DNA from: Dactylosporangium aurantiacum
GTDB taxonomy: Bacteria > Actinomycetota > Actinomycetes > Mycobacteriales > Micromonosporaceae
Assembly (NCBI RefSeq): GCF_000716715.1
Contig: NZ_JNYJ01000010.1
Coordinates: forward strand, 114,002-178,001
Length of the DNA stretch: 64,000 nt
Direction: 5' to 3'
The notes beneath the pieces were generated by a model that was given only the letters and a program-made list of their open reading frames with translations, was not told the origin of the DNA and searched no databases. This document shows, one piece after another, positions 9,701 to 18,630 of the stretch. The stretch's first letter is position 1, and every line of letters begins with the position of its first letter. The translations under genes and the position numbers were made by a program.

Positions 9701-11256
9701 AAGCGGCCGAACGCGGCGGCGACCGGCAGCGCGTCGCGGGCCGGGCCGTGCAGGCGGCCGATGATGCGGCGGCGCACGTACGGGTCGGAGGTGTCGGCGG
9801 CGAGCGTGTCGAGGTCGACGTCGGGTTCGGCGCGGACCCACTCGGCGTAGCCGGTCAGCTCGAACGGGTTGATCGTGCCGTGACCGTCGGCGGCGAGCCG
9901 CAGCACCGCGTCGCGGGCGGCGGCCGGGATCGCCATCCGGTCGAGGAACGCGTCGGCCTCGGCGGTGGTGTAGCCGCCGACCGGCAGCTCGCCGACGAAG
10001 TCGTGCGCGGCCAGCCGCGGGCCGGCGGCGCGGACCTTCTCGTCGTCGGGCCGGATCAGCGGGCGGCGGCCGGAGAACAGCACCCGGATCCCCGGCACGG
10101 CCTCGTGGACGAGCCGCAGCAGCGCGAACGTCTCGTCGATCGCGGGGGCGGACGCGCCGGGCGCGTACAGCTTCGACAGCTCCTCGCAGGTGTCGAGGAT
10201 GAGCAGGACCGGGCCGGGCAGCGCCTCGACGAGCCGGCCGAACTGGGCGGCGACGTCGGCGCGTTGCCGCGCGACCTGCGCCGGGTCGGGCTCGGCGCCG
10301 GCGAGCTCCTGGTGCAGTCGGGTCGCCCCGTCGATGAACCGGCGGTAGCGGGCGGTGAGGTCGCGGCTGGAGCCGTACCCCAGCAGCTCACCGACGAGGG
10401 CGAGGAGCAGGTCGGCGGGGCGCTCCGCGGGGAAGCGCGGGTCGAGATCGTCGAAGTCGACACGGGCCACGGGGAACGGTGTCCGGCCCCGGTCGGTGGC
10501 GAAGCGGCCGGCCGCGAGGTACCGCACCACCATCGTCTTGCCGACGCCGCCGTCACCGCGCAGGTGCAGCGCCCACTGCCGGCCGTCACCGTCCAGCAGC
10601 GCCTCGACGGCGGCCTCGATGCCCGGCCGGCGCACGTAGTGCTGCAGGAACCGGTTGTCCTGGACGGTGCGGTGCGCCCGGTCGAGCCGCCACTGCGCCC
10701 GGCGGACCGCGTCGACGAGCGGACCCGGGCACAGGTCGGCGACGGTCCGCGCGGCCGCCACCAGCCTGACCGCCTGGGGCAGGTCGTCCTCGTCGACGAG
10801 CCGGTCGACGTCGTTGACGAGCGTGACGCCGGAGTCGTCGCGACGGTGCCGGTCGACCACGTCGAACCACAAGCCCAGGTCGGTGGTGCCGCTGTCCCGG
10901 TCGATGCCGCGCAGCGCGCCGGCGAGGTCGCGCAGCACCGCCTCGACGTCGACCCGCCCGCTGAGGTACAGGGCCAGGTCCGGCCGGTCCCGCGGCCGGA
11001 CCCAGAACGCGTGGTCGCGGCCGGCGTCGGTGAGCACGCTGCGGCGTTCCAGGACGCCCGCCTCGGTGAGCCGGTCCACCAGCGCGACCAGTGCGCCGCG
11101 GCCGCCGAGGCCGGCCTGCACGGCGAGCCGGACCGTCCACTCCGGCAGCAGCGCGAACCTGGCCAGAAGGTCCGCCGGGAGCTGGCCGAACCGTTGCCGC
11201 CGGGCCTCGACGGTCCGGTCCTCGTGGGCCGCGGCGGCGCCGGTGACGCTGCTCAT
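6733..11256 (-). CDS. Large STAND/AAA-type P-loop ATPase with winged helix and C-terminal membrane anchor
   Basis: 1507 residues. ATG 11256 is chosen because it overlaps the stop of the upstream CHAT gene as ATGA; the frame is open further upstream but that would run inside the CHAT gene. Residues 30-95 look like a winged helix (LTEAGVLERRSVLTDAGRDHAFWV). Walker A is GDGGVGKT (234-241) and Walker B is VLLILDTCEEL (350-360), followed by an FSGRRPL stretch typical of STAND/NACHT-like NTPases. The middle 600-1150 is alpha-helical and repeat-like. Two membrane helices fall near 1192-1242, and a roughly 265-residue soluble domain of unknown type follows. The wHTH-NTPase-helical layout resembles signal-sensing ATPases of conflict systems. 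The partner genes upstream encode two proteases, suggesting ATP-gated activation. Confidence 0.88.
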   Translation of the reverse strand: MSSVTGAAAAHEDRTVEARRQRFGQLPADLLARFALLPEWTVRLAVQAGLGGRGALVALVDRLTEAGVLERRSVLTDAGRDHAFWVRPRDRPDLALYLSGRVDVEAVLRDLAGALRGIDRDSGTTDLGLWFDVVDRHRRDDSGVTLVNDVDRLVDEDDLPQAVRLVAAARTVADLCPGPLVDAVRRAQWRLDRAHRTVQDNRFLQHYVRRPGIEAAVEALLDGDGRQWALHLRGDGGVGKTMVVRYLAAGRFATDRGRTPFPVARVDFDDLDPRFPAERPADLLLALVGELLGYGSSRDLTARYRRFIDGATRLHQELAGAEPDPAQVARQRADVAAQFGRLVEALPGPVLLILDTCEELSKLYAPGASAPAIDETFALLRLVHEAVPGIRVLFSGRRPLIRPDDEKVRAAGPRLAAHDFVGELPVGGYTTAEADAFLDRMAIPAAARDAVLRLAADGHGTINPFELTGYAEWVRAEPDVDLDTLAADTSDPYVRRRIIGRLHGPARDALPVAAAFGRFDRALIGPALQRLGVDVDAAFQALVVNEWVQIQTLGPSGEPHVIAVDEHLRDRLHAATADTLGSDLERLGRDAVDVVAATPLAGVPVETIEAALRLLPVPEAAAWWAGIEQRVADERAWAWAAQVTPRAAATARATAVARGGADMTAAVLATQAAAQLHTGSTAGVSRIWLAVGQSAAAHPDPVTARRLSHRASLAFVEGLPEFHPALPDVPIDALLTSTEDSLAAGVPVPVGVRAALAAAPPAPGTPLEAGRLLALAGAALLAGHTRQALEYAERAWQAVTAITRYPEYVDWVRPRRLDLRCHQALLICAMRANEATVAMGTEAIGAGERAGDDHDGAVLASLGVDCLLRFGLRPLSIAPPRYLPRTTSPCWTHAYARPLVVSYTDRRLLDAGGRWLGRPTGAGAAASLLQEHLEAANRSGVDTATIDECTVALIRLCRRYRTREHLPSLASIAASTASTVHDEAAMALALMHGTGTPRLAGRAAGWLAPLLRIPDPGAPVANRPAEHDPDAVPHALADALLTGVGAEGCARPRGAGLEHVLDLWQRIDLRAGLHPALEALPRGLCGAALLNAGELLALSDPDRGAALLRLAAERLSDLDPVGAAQADTLAALADRRAGRMPEPLPWLTRRRVSVLSSGWRDRASAARGGAVTLWAPELAVDGLRYRREWSQIPVMVTGTVVTFSIGMLAGGVGGVLWILAGLGVSAAIASALLTMRWRRARPFTVVVDDTTDPGDALAGLARDARSAGFATLKLALEPAYAEGAWEAGLLAGLGPDDALSTAVYRSVPARHPRPSWLRWLTATTDRWTITVNDRIVSIVVGRKDQFAAVMFTGTPVDTYAGARFRIQDVPASYFPPAAAAAIGTDNTGGEGLLNVGRLIGGHTILLVLAAEPVDGPPRPLADQRAGFIELAQSAVEAGAAAVLVVPPLPDEAARGLERLLTERIIDRQGRWRRPPRPKDVLRLSTDVKRLVAEPQAVGDVILYLRDR

Positions 11257-13378
11257 CGCAGCTTCCGGGTCTGCTGGTCGAAGACCGCGTCGTCGTCGGC
11301 CCGGACGAACTGGTCGAAGGTCACGAGCGTTTCGGCGATCTCGTACAGCTGGTCCTCCACGACGGCGGGAGAGCCCTTGGCCTTCAGGAACAGGTGCCCG
11401 ATCCGCGTCGGCGAGGCGTGCCGCGCCGGCGCGTAGACCGGGTCCTTCTCCGGCGTCCAGGTCCGCCACGGGTTGAGCAGCACGGATTGGAAGCCGATCA
11501 TCGCCTCGGCGGGGGTGAGCGGGGCCAGCTCACGGAACTCGTAGCCGTCCTTGCCGCGGTGCCGCTGCTCGAAGCGGTCCATCGACAGGCCGCGGCCGGC
11601 GGTGGTGCAGGCGGTGACGACGACGGGGATCCGGGCCTGGGTGGTGCCCAGACCGTTCGGCCCGGCCATGGCGAGCAGCACGTCGAGGCCGTCCAGCCAC
11701 TGGTGGACCTCGTCGCCGAGCAGCACCGGCCGGGAGCCGGCGGCGAACGGGGCGCCGGCGGCGGCGACGGACCGTGCGAGGGCGTTGAGGTCGTCGCGCA
11801 GGCCGGCCCGCACGGTGTCCGGGTCGAGCAGACCGCCGGACTCGCGGAACCGCCGCACGTGCCGCGCCAGCTCGATGCCTCCGGCGTCGCCGGGCAGCGT
11901 GTCGAGGGTGTCGTCGGCGGCGAACACGGTGAGGTCCGGCCGGTCGACACCCAGCTCCTCGACGAACGTCACCGCGGCGGTGACCACCTGCACGACGAGC
12001 TGGCGCAGGGAGGTGGGGGCGCTGCCGTCCTGGAACGGGCCGAGCAGCAGCGGCACGTGTCCCAGCCGCAGCAGCCGGTACGCCATCTCCTGCAGCAGCC
12101 GGGTCCCGCCGAGCCGGCTGAGCCGGTGCGCCGACGTGATGCCGACGAACCCGACCGGTGGATAGACGGCGGGGTCGAACAGGTCGTCGGCGACCTTGAG
12201 CATGTTGTGCCGGCCGATGAACAGCGGCTTGCGGCGCAGCTCCAGGCTGGACGCCAGCAGCAACATCCGGCGGGCCGGCTCCGGGTCGACGACCCGCAGC
12301 GGCGGCGGCTCGCCGGGGCCGGTGCCCGCGAACCCGGCCGGCAGGAAGAGCGCGGGCATCGCCCAGTCGAGGTTCTCGGGCACCCCGCTGCCGGCGAGCG
12401 CGGCCCGGCGCCCGGCCGCCGCCGCCTCCACCACGGGGATGCCGGTCCGGACCGCATCGAGCAGGCGGCGGGTGTACAGGCGGCACGCCTGCTCGCCGAT
12501 GTCGCCGGTCATCGCCACGACGATCGGGATCCCACCCGACACCAGCTGGGTGGCCAACGGCATGGCGTCCTCCGGCGAGCAGCCGCCGGCGGACCGGCAG
12601 GCACTGACGACGACCATGACCGGCGGCCGGCCACCCTCGGTGAATGCGTGCAGCAGCTGCCTGGCGTCGACGTCGCCGGCGTCGGGCTTGGACCCGCCGA
12701 GTTCCAGCACCGTGCGCCCCGAGTCGGTGTCGCCGTGCGCGACGAGGTGGACGATGTGCGGTGCGAAGGTGCGGCACAGGTCCTCCAGCTCGCCGGCGGT
12801 CACCTCCGTCTCGAAGCGGGAGGTGCACAGGCTGTCGGACTCGAACGCGCGCAGCAGCCCGATGTGGTGCACGCCGGGCCGGATGACCTCGTCGTCGGCG
12901 GATGAGCCCAGGGCCAGCAGGAGCCTCGGCTGTGCCGCGGGCTCGGGCATGGGGACCGTCACCGGGACGAGCCGGGTGATCGCCACGAGCGGCCGCCGGT
13001 GCAGGGCGAGAGGGCCCTGGCCGTCGTGCATCGCCTCCCACCGCAGCGGATGCAGGTCGGTCTCCTCGACGTCCCACGACAGGGCGAGCTCGACGCGTCC
13101 CGCGGCGACCACGTCCCGCCGGCGGCACACCTCCTGCCAGGACGGGGCGAGCATGCAGTCGAAGAGCCAGCGCCCGTATGCCCGCGCGTCGCCGGGGTTG
13201 GGCTGGCGGGTCTCGAGGCGGCCGAGCAGCGCGTCGATGTACGCGACGTCGGTGTCGGCGGTCACCGGGATGCGGCCGTGCCCGACCTGGCGGGCCGCGA
13301 CCTCGTGCACGTGCCCGCCGACGTCCACGCGCCAGCCGGTGCCGCTGCGCTGCACGCTGACCACGACCCTGGGCAGGC

Positions 13379-13382
<4 letters not shown>
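11253..13382 (-). CDS. CHAT-domain cysteine protease with C-terminal degenerate NTPase-like region
   Basis: 709 residues. GTG 13382 overlaps the stop of the metallopeptidase gene (GTGA), which fixes the start. Residues about 90-345 form a CHAT (caspase-like) protease domain: catalytic His216 in HIVHLVAHGD and Cys262 in VMVVVSACRSAGG, followed by the usual GIPIVVAMTGDI strand. Residues about 385-709 look like an NTPase fold. The strand FVGITSAHRLSRLGGT sits where a P-loop would be but lacks GK[ST], and a later strand RPVLLGDEVHQW resembles Walker B. This half may therefore be a non-hydrolysing STAND-like partner module. It has no signal peptide and is probably cytosolic. CHAT proteases in bacteria are typically activated by a partner and cleave an effector or host proteins. 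Confidence 0.9.
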
Positions 13383-14818
<1,436 letters not shown>

Positions 14819-14826
14819 GAGTCGGC

Positions 14827-14857
14827 AGCGTAGCGATCCGCCCACGGATCGTGTCAA
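14827..14857 (-). promoter_or_regulatory. Promoter of the HExxH/CHAT/ATPase operon with dyad in the spacer; leaderless start
   Basis: Read on the minus strand: -35 TTGACA (14857-14852), a 19-bp spacer, then TACGCT (14832-14827) only 8 bp before the ATG. The spacer carries a perfect inverted repeat CGATCC/GGATCG with 6 bp between arms. A 19-bp spacer filled by a dyad is the arrangement used by MerR-type activators. The near-zero leader agrees with the lack of a ribosome site. Confidence 0.5.
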
Positions 14858-14950
14858 GACCTTTGTTCGGATGTCGCCGAAGCGGGATCCGATCCGGGAC
14901 GAACGGCCTAACCCAGGTCGGAGGAGGGGGAGCGGGTCGGTGCGACGGAG

Positions 14951-16225
14951 GTGTTCGCATTTGGCGTTTCGGCGATGCTGCCGGACGATCGTGGAGGCGT
15001 GACCGCACCGGCGGCACGCTACGTCTGGCGGGGTGGCAGGGTGACAGGTGCACTGCGGGCGGTCAACGAGCTGGTCGACGCGCTGCATCATGCCCGTCCG
15101 GAAGACCTGCCGGCGATGGCGACCCGGGTCGCGGCGGGGCTCGGGGCGCTGGACATCGAGCTGTTCCTGGTCGACTACGAGCAGGTGGACCTGCTGCCGC
15201 TGGCCGGGGAGCACGACATGCCCGGCGAGCCGGTCCACATCGACGGCACCCTCGCCGGGCGGGCCTACACCAGCGGTGAGCCGGTGCGCGCCGGCACCCC
15301 CGGCGACGAGCGGATCTGGGTGCCGGTCGTCAGCGGCTCCGACCGGCTCGGGGTCCTCGCCGCGCACGTGGGCGCCCCGCCCCGCGACGACGCGGCGTTC
15401 GTGCGGGACCTGCGGGTCCTGGCGGCGGCGTTCGCCGGGATCGTGGCGTCGCGGCGCACCTACGGCGACGCCCTGGAGCGGACCCGGCGGCGGCTGCCGA
15501 TGCAGCTCGCCGCGGAGATCATCTGGAACCAGCTGCCGCCGCTGACGTTCGCGACCGGCGACGCGGCGGTCGCGGCGATCCTCGAGCCCTGCTACGACGT
15601 CGGCGGTGACGCCTTCGACTACGCCATCAACGGCTCGACGCTGCACGTGGCGGTGTTCGACGCGGTCGGGCACGGGATCGCGGCGAGCGCGCTGACGTCG
15701 CTGGCGATCAGCGCGTACCGCAACGCCCGCCGCTGCGGGCTGGACCTCGTCGACACGTGCCGGTCGGTGGACAAGTGGGTGCACGCGCAGTACCCGGACG
15801 GCTACGTCACCGCGGCGCTCGGCGAGCTCGACATCGACACCGGCGGCTACCGCAGGATCAACGCCGGGCACCCGGAGGAGCTGCTGCTGCGCGGCGGGCG
15901 GCTGGTGCGGTCCCTGCCCGGGCCGACCGCGCTGCCGCTCGGCCTGGGCTACCTCGGCGACGGGCGGCCGGTCGTCGCCGAGGAGCGGCTCGAGCCCGGC
16001 GACGCGCTGCTGCTCTACACCGACGGCATGGTCGAGGCCCGCACCGCGGACGGCGAGCAGTTCGGCATCGACCGGCTCGTCGAGTGCGTCACGAAGGCCC
16101 TGGCCGACCAGGTGCGGCCGGCCGAGACGATGCGCCGGCTGGTGCGCACGCTGCTGTCCTACCAGCGCGACCAGCTGCAGGACGACGCGACCGCCCTGCT
16201 GCTGGCCTGGGACCCCCGGCCCTGA
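14951..16225 (+). CDS. GAF-type/PP2C (SpoIIE) protein serine/threonine phosphatase
   Basis: 424 residues from the longest start, GTG 14951. GTG 14999 or GTG 15041 (reading TGALRAVNELVDAL) are also possible, and none has an ideal ribosome site. Residues about 35-170 are a GAF-like sensor domain (IELFLVDYEQVDLLPL, IWVPVVSGSDRLGVL). Residues about 195-420 are a SpoIIE-type PP2C phosphatase with metal-binding aspartates in DVGGDAFDYA, DAVGHGIAAS, TDGMVEAR and DDATALLLAW. Such proteins dephosphorylate anti-sigma-factor antagonists in the partner-switching control of sigma factors. No kinase or antagonist gene lies next to it. It converges on the GH3 gene with a 7-bp-stem hairpin between them. Confidence 0.88.
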   Translation: MFAFGVSAMLPDDRGGVTAPAARYVWRGGRVTGALRAVNELVDALHHARPEDLPAMATRVAAGLGALDIELFLVDYEQVDLLPLAGEHDMPGEPVHIDGTLAGRAYTSGEPVRAGTPGDERIWVPVVSGSDRLGVLAAHVGAPPRDDAAFVRDLRVLAAAFAGIVASRRTYGDALERTRRRLPMQLAAEIIWNQLPPLTFATGDAAVAAILEPCYDVGGDAFDYAINGSTLHVAVFDAVGHGIAASALTSLAISAYRNARRCGLDLVDTCRSVDKWVHAQYPDGYVTAALGELDIDTGGYRRINAGHPEELLLRGGRLVRSLPGPTALPLGLGYLGDGRPVVAEERLEPGDALLLYTDGMVEARTADGEQFGIDRLVECVTKALADQVRPAETMRRLVRTLLSYQRDQLQDDATALLLAWDPRP

Positions 16226-16244
16226 GCCGGCCCGTCAGGCCGGC
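16226..16244. terminator. Bidirectional terminator hairpin
   Basis: GCCGGCC and GGCCGGC arms close a 5-nt loop. The hairpin begins one base after the PP2C stop codon and covers the stop codon of the convergent GH3 gene, so it can serve both. Confidence 0.55.
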
Positions 16245-18496
16245 CCGTGCACCGGCCGGCTGACGTTGAAGCCGGCCCGCAGCAGGTCCTCGTCGCGGGA
16301 CGACGAGCCGACCAGCAGCTCGAAGTCGCCCGGCTCGACCACCCGTGCACCTGCCGCGTCGACGAACGTGCACGCCGCCACGGGCAGCTCGAGCGCCACG
16401 GTGCGCCGCTCGCCGGGGGACAGCGACACCTGCGTGTAGGCCTTGAGCTCCTTGTCGGCCCAGGTCGCCGACGTGACGGTGTCGCTGACGTAGACCTGCA
16501 CCGTCTCCAGGGCCGGCCGGGTGCCGCTGTTGTGCAGGGTCACGGTGGCCCGCAGCGTGTCGGCGGCCGTCACCTCGGTCTGCTCGATGCGCAGGTCGTC
16601 GTACTCGACGGTGGTGTAGCTCAGGCCCTGCCCGAACGCGAACGCCGGACGCTGCGTCAGGTCGGCGTAGCGGCTGCCGTGCTGGCCGCGGATCTGGTTG
16701 TAGTACGTGGGCTGCTGACCGGAGTGCTGCGCGAAGGAGATCGGCAGCCGGCCGGTCGGCTCGATGACACCGAGCAGCAGCTCGGCGATCGCGCGCCCGC
16801 CGCGCATGCCCGGGTTCGCCGCGAAGATGATCGCGGCGGCGTTGAGTGCCGACGGCGGCAGCACGAGGGGCTTGGAGCTGATCAGCACCACCATGAGCGG
16901 CGTGCCGGTGGCCGCGAGCGCGTCCAGCAGCGCGACCTGGCCGCCGATCAGCTCCAGCGTCGCGGTCGACTTGCCCTCGCCGACCAGCTCGATGTGGTCG
17001 CCGACCACGGCGACGACGTAGTCCGCGGCCTCGGCGGCGGCGACCGCCTCGGCGATCATCGCGGGGTCCGCCGGGCTGGGGTGCACGATGTGCGGGCGGG
17101 GCTGGCCGTCGGGGAAGAACTCGCCCTCCGGGTCGGGGCCGACGGTGAGGATGTCGGCGCCGCGGGCGGTGGTGACCGTCCAGCCGGCCGGGACGACGGC
17201 GCGCAGCCCGTCCAGGACCGTCTCGGTCAGCTCGCGGGGGTGGCCGTCGGGCAGCCACTCGGTCTGGCCGGAGGCGCCGGCCCAGTCGCCGAGCTGGGCG
17301 TGCTGGTCGTCGGCGTTGGGCCCGACCACGGCGACCGTCCTGCCCTCGCCGGCCATCGGCAGGGTGCCGTCGTTGCGCAGCAGCACCAGGCTGCGGCGGG
17401 CGATCTCGAGGTTGACCTCGGCGTGCGCGGGGGCGCCGATGACCACCGCCTGGCGGGCCGGGTCGGGGTGGCGGGGCTGCTCGAACAGGCCCAGCTCGAA
17501 CTTCAGGGTGAGGATCCGGCGCACCGCCTGGTCGATGTCGGACTCGTCGAGCATGCCCTTGGCGACCGCGTCCTGGGCGCCCTCGAAGAAGCCCGGAGTG
17601 GTCATCACCATGTCGTTGCCGGCCTTGACGGCCGCGGCTGACGCGGAGGCGTAGTCGACGTGGACGCGCTGCTCCCAGACCATCCGCCCGACGTTGTCCC
17701 AGTCGGTGACGAGGGTGCCGGTGTAGCCCCACTCGCCGCGCAGCACCTCGTCGAGCAGCCAGCTGTTGACGGTGATCGGCACGCCGTCCATCGACTGGTA
17801 GCCGAGCATGAACGTGCGGCACCCCTCCCGGGCGACCCGCTCGAACGGTGGCAGGAACCACGAGCGCAGCTTGCGCCGGGAGATGTCGGCCTCGCTGGCG
17901 TCGCGGCCGCCCTGCGTCTCGGAGTAGCCGGCGAAGTGCTTCGCGGTGGCGAGGATCGCGGTGGGGTCGGCCAGGCCGTCGCCCTGGTAGCCGCGCACCA
18001 TCGCGGAGGCGAGCTCGCCGATGAGGAACGGGTCCTCGCCGAACGTCTCGCTGACCCGGCCCCACCGCAGGTCACGGGCGATGCACAGGACGGGGGAGAA
18101 GGTCCAGTGGATGCCGGTGGCGGCGACCTCGACGGCGGTGACCCGGGCGACCCGCTCCACGAGCGCCGGATCCCAGGAGGCGGCCATGCCGAGCTGGGTC
18201 GGGAAGATCGTCGCGCCGATCCAGAAGGAGTGGCCGTGGATGCAGTCCTCGGCGACCAGCAGCGGGATCCGCAGGCGGGTGCGCTCCACCAGGGCCGTGG
18301 CCTCCAGGACGCGCTCCGGCGAGGCGTGCAGGATCGAGCCGGCGTGCATGTCCTCCACGAGGTGGCGTACGCCGTCGCGCGCGTTGAGCTGCAGCATCTG
18401 GCCGACCTTTTCGGGCAGCGTCATGCGGGCGAGCAGGTCGGCGACGCGCTCGGCGACGGTGAGCGTTGGGTCGAGGTAGGGCAGAGGCGCTGGCAC
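16235..18496 (-). CDS. GH3 beta-glucosidase (cytosolic)
   Basis: 753 residues from GTG 18496 behind an AAAGGA site. No signal peptide, so it probably hydrolyses imported cellobiose or related beta-glucosides in the cytosol. The N-terminal GH3 barrel (about 15-330) has KHFAGYSETQGGRDA, the nucleophile Asp265 in LVTDWDNVG, and SMDGVPITVN. The C-terminal alpha/beta sandwich follows (VAVVGPNADDQHAQLGDWAG; VVGDHIELVGEGKS with the likely acid/base region), and residues about 640-745 are a fibronectin-III-like domain (VTLHNSGTRPALETVQVYV). The 12-bp palindrome at 18536-18547 matches the core of CebR cellobiose-repressor operators, suggesting induction by cellobiose. No transporter genes adjoin it. 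Confidence 0.95.
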   Translation of the reverse strand: MPAPLPYLDPTLTVAERVADLLARMTLPEKVGQMLQLNARDGVRHLVEDMHAGSILHASPERVLEATALVERTRLRIPLLVAEDCIHGHSFWIGATIFPTQLGMAASWDPALVERVARVTAVEVAATGIHWTFSPVLCIARDLRWGRVSETFGEDPFLIGELASAMVRGYQGDGLADPTAILATAKHFAGYSETQGGRDASEADISRRKLRSWFLPPFERVAREGCRTFMLGYQSMDGVPITVNSWLLDEVLRGEWGYTGTLVTDWDNVGRMVWEQRVHVDYASASAAAVKAGNDMVMTTPGFFEGAQDAVAKGMLDESDIDQAVRRILTLKFELGLFEQPRHPDPARQAVVIGAPAHAEVNLEIARRSLVLLRNDGTLPMAGEGRTVAVVGPNADDQHAQLGDWAGASGQTEWLPDGHPRELTETVLDGLRAVVPAGWTVTTARGADILTVGPDPEGEFFPDGQPRPHIVHPSPADPAMIAEAVAAAEAADYVVAVVGDHIELVGEGKSTATLELIGGQVALLDALAATGTPLMVVLISSKPLVLPPSALNAAAIIFAANPGMRGGRAIAELLLGVIEPTGRLPISFAQHSGQQPTYYNQIRGQHGSRYADLTQRPAFAFGQGLSYTTVEYDDLRIEQTEVTAADTLRATVTLHNSGTRPALETVQVYVSDTVTSATWADKELKAYTQVSLSPGERRTVALELPVAACTFVDAAGARVVEPGDFELLVGSSSRDEDLLRAGFNVSRPVHGPA

Positions 18497-18535
18497 GGAG
18501 TTCCTTTCAGGCTGGTCAACCCAGACGATACGCGG

Positions 18536-18547
18536 GAGAGCGCTCTC
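18536..18547. promoter_or_regulatory. CebR-type operator palindrome
   Basis: GAGAGCGCTCTC is a perfect 12-bp palindrome about 40 bp before the beta-glucosidase start. It differs little from the TGGGAGCGCTCCCA operator bound by the LacI-family cellobiose repressor CebR of streptomycetes and relatives. Confidence 0.7.
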
Positions 18548-18599
18548 TGGAGAACCCCCCGCGGCCGGCGGTGACGCAGCGTGTTCCGGGTCACAATGC

Positions 18600-18612
18600 G
18601 TAGTGCAACTAC
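18600..18612. promoter_or_regulatory. Possible operator of the MMPL gene
   Basis: GTAGT and ACTAC arms flank GCA, followed by TATGCA 10 bp before the MMPL ATG, which has no ribosome site. A TTGCA-type repeat in front of efflux genes is often bound by MarR or TetR repressors. Neither kind of gene is adjacent, so this is weak. Confidence 0.2.
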
Positions 18613-18630
18613 CTATGCAAGCATCGACCC

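Noticed and set aside
5878..11436. An 1852-codon open frame on the plus strand across the ATPase and unknown-protein genes
   Set aside because: It is antisense to well-supported genes, Arg/Gly/Gln-rich with no domain, and exists only because stop codons are rare in such G/C-rich DNA. The long plus-strand frames at 2-2494 and 36018-39713 are rejected for the same reason.
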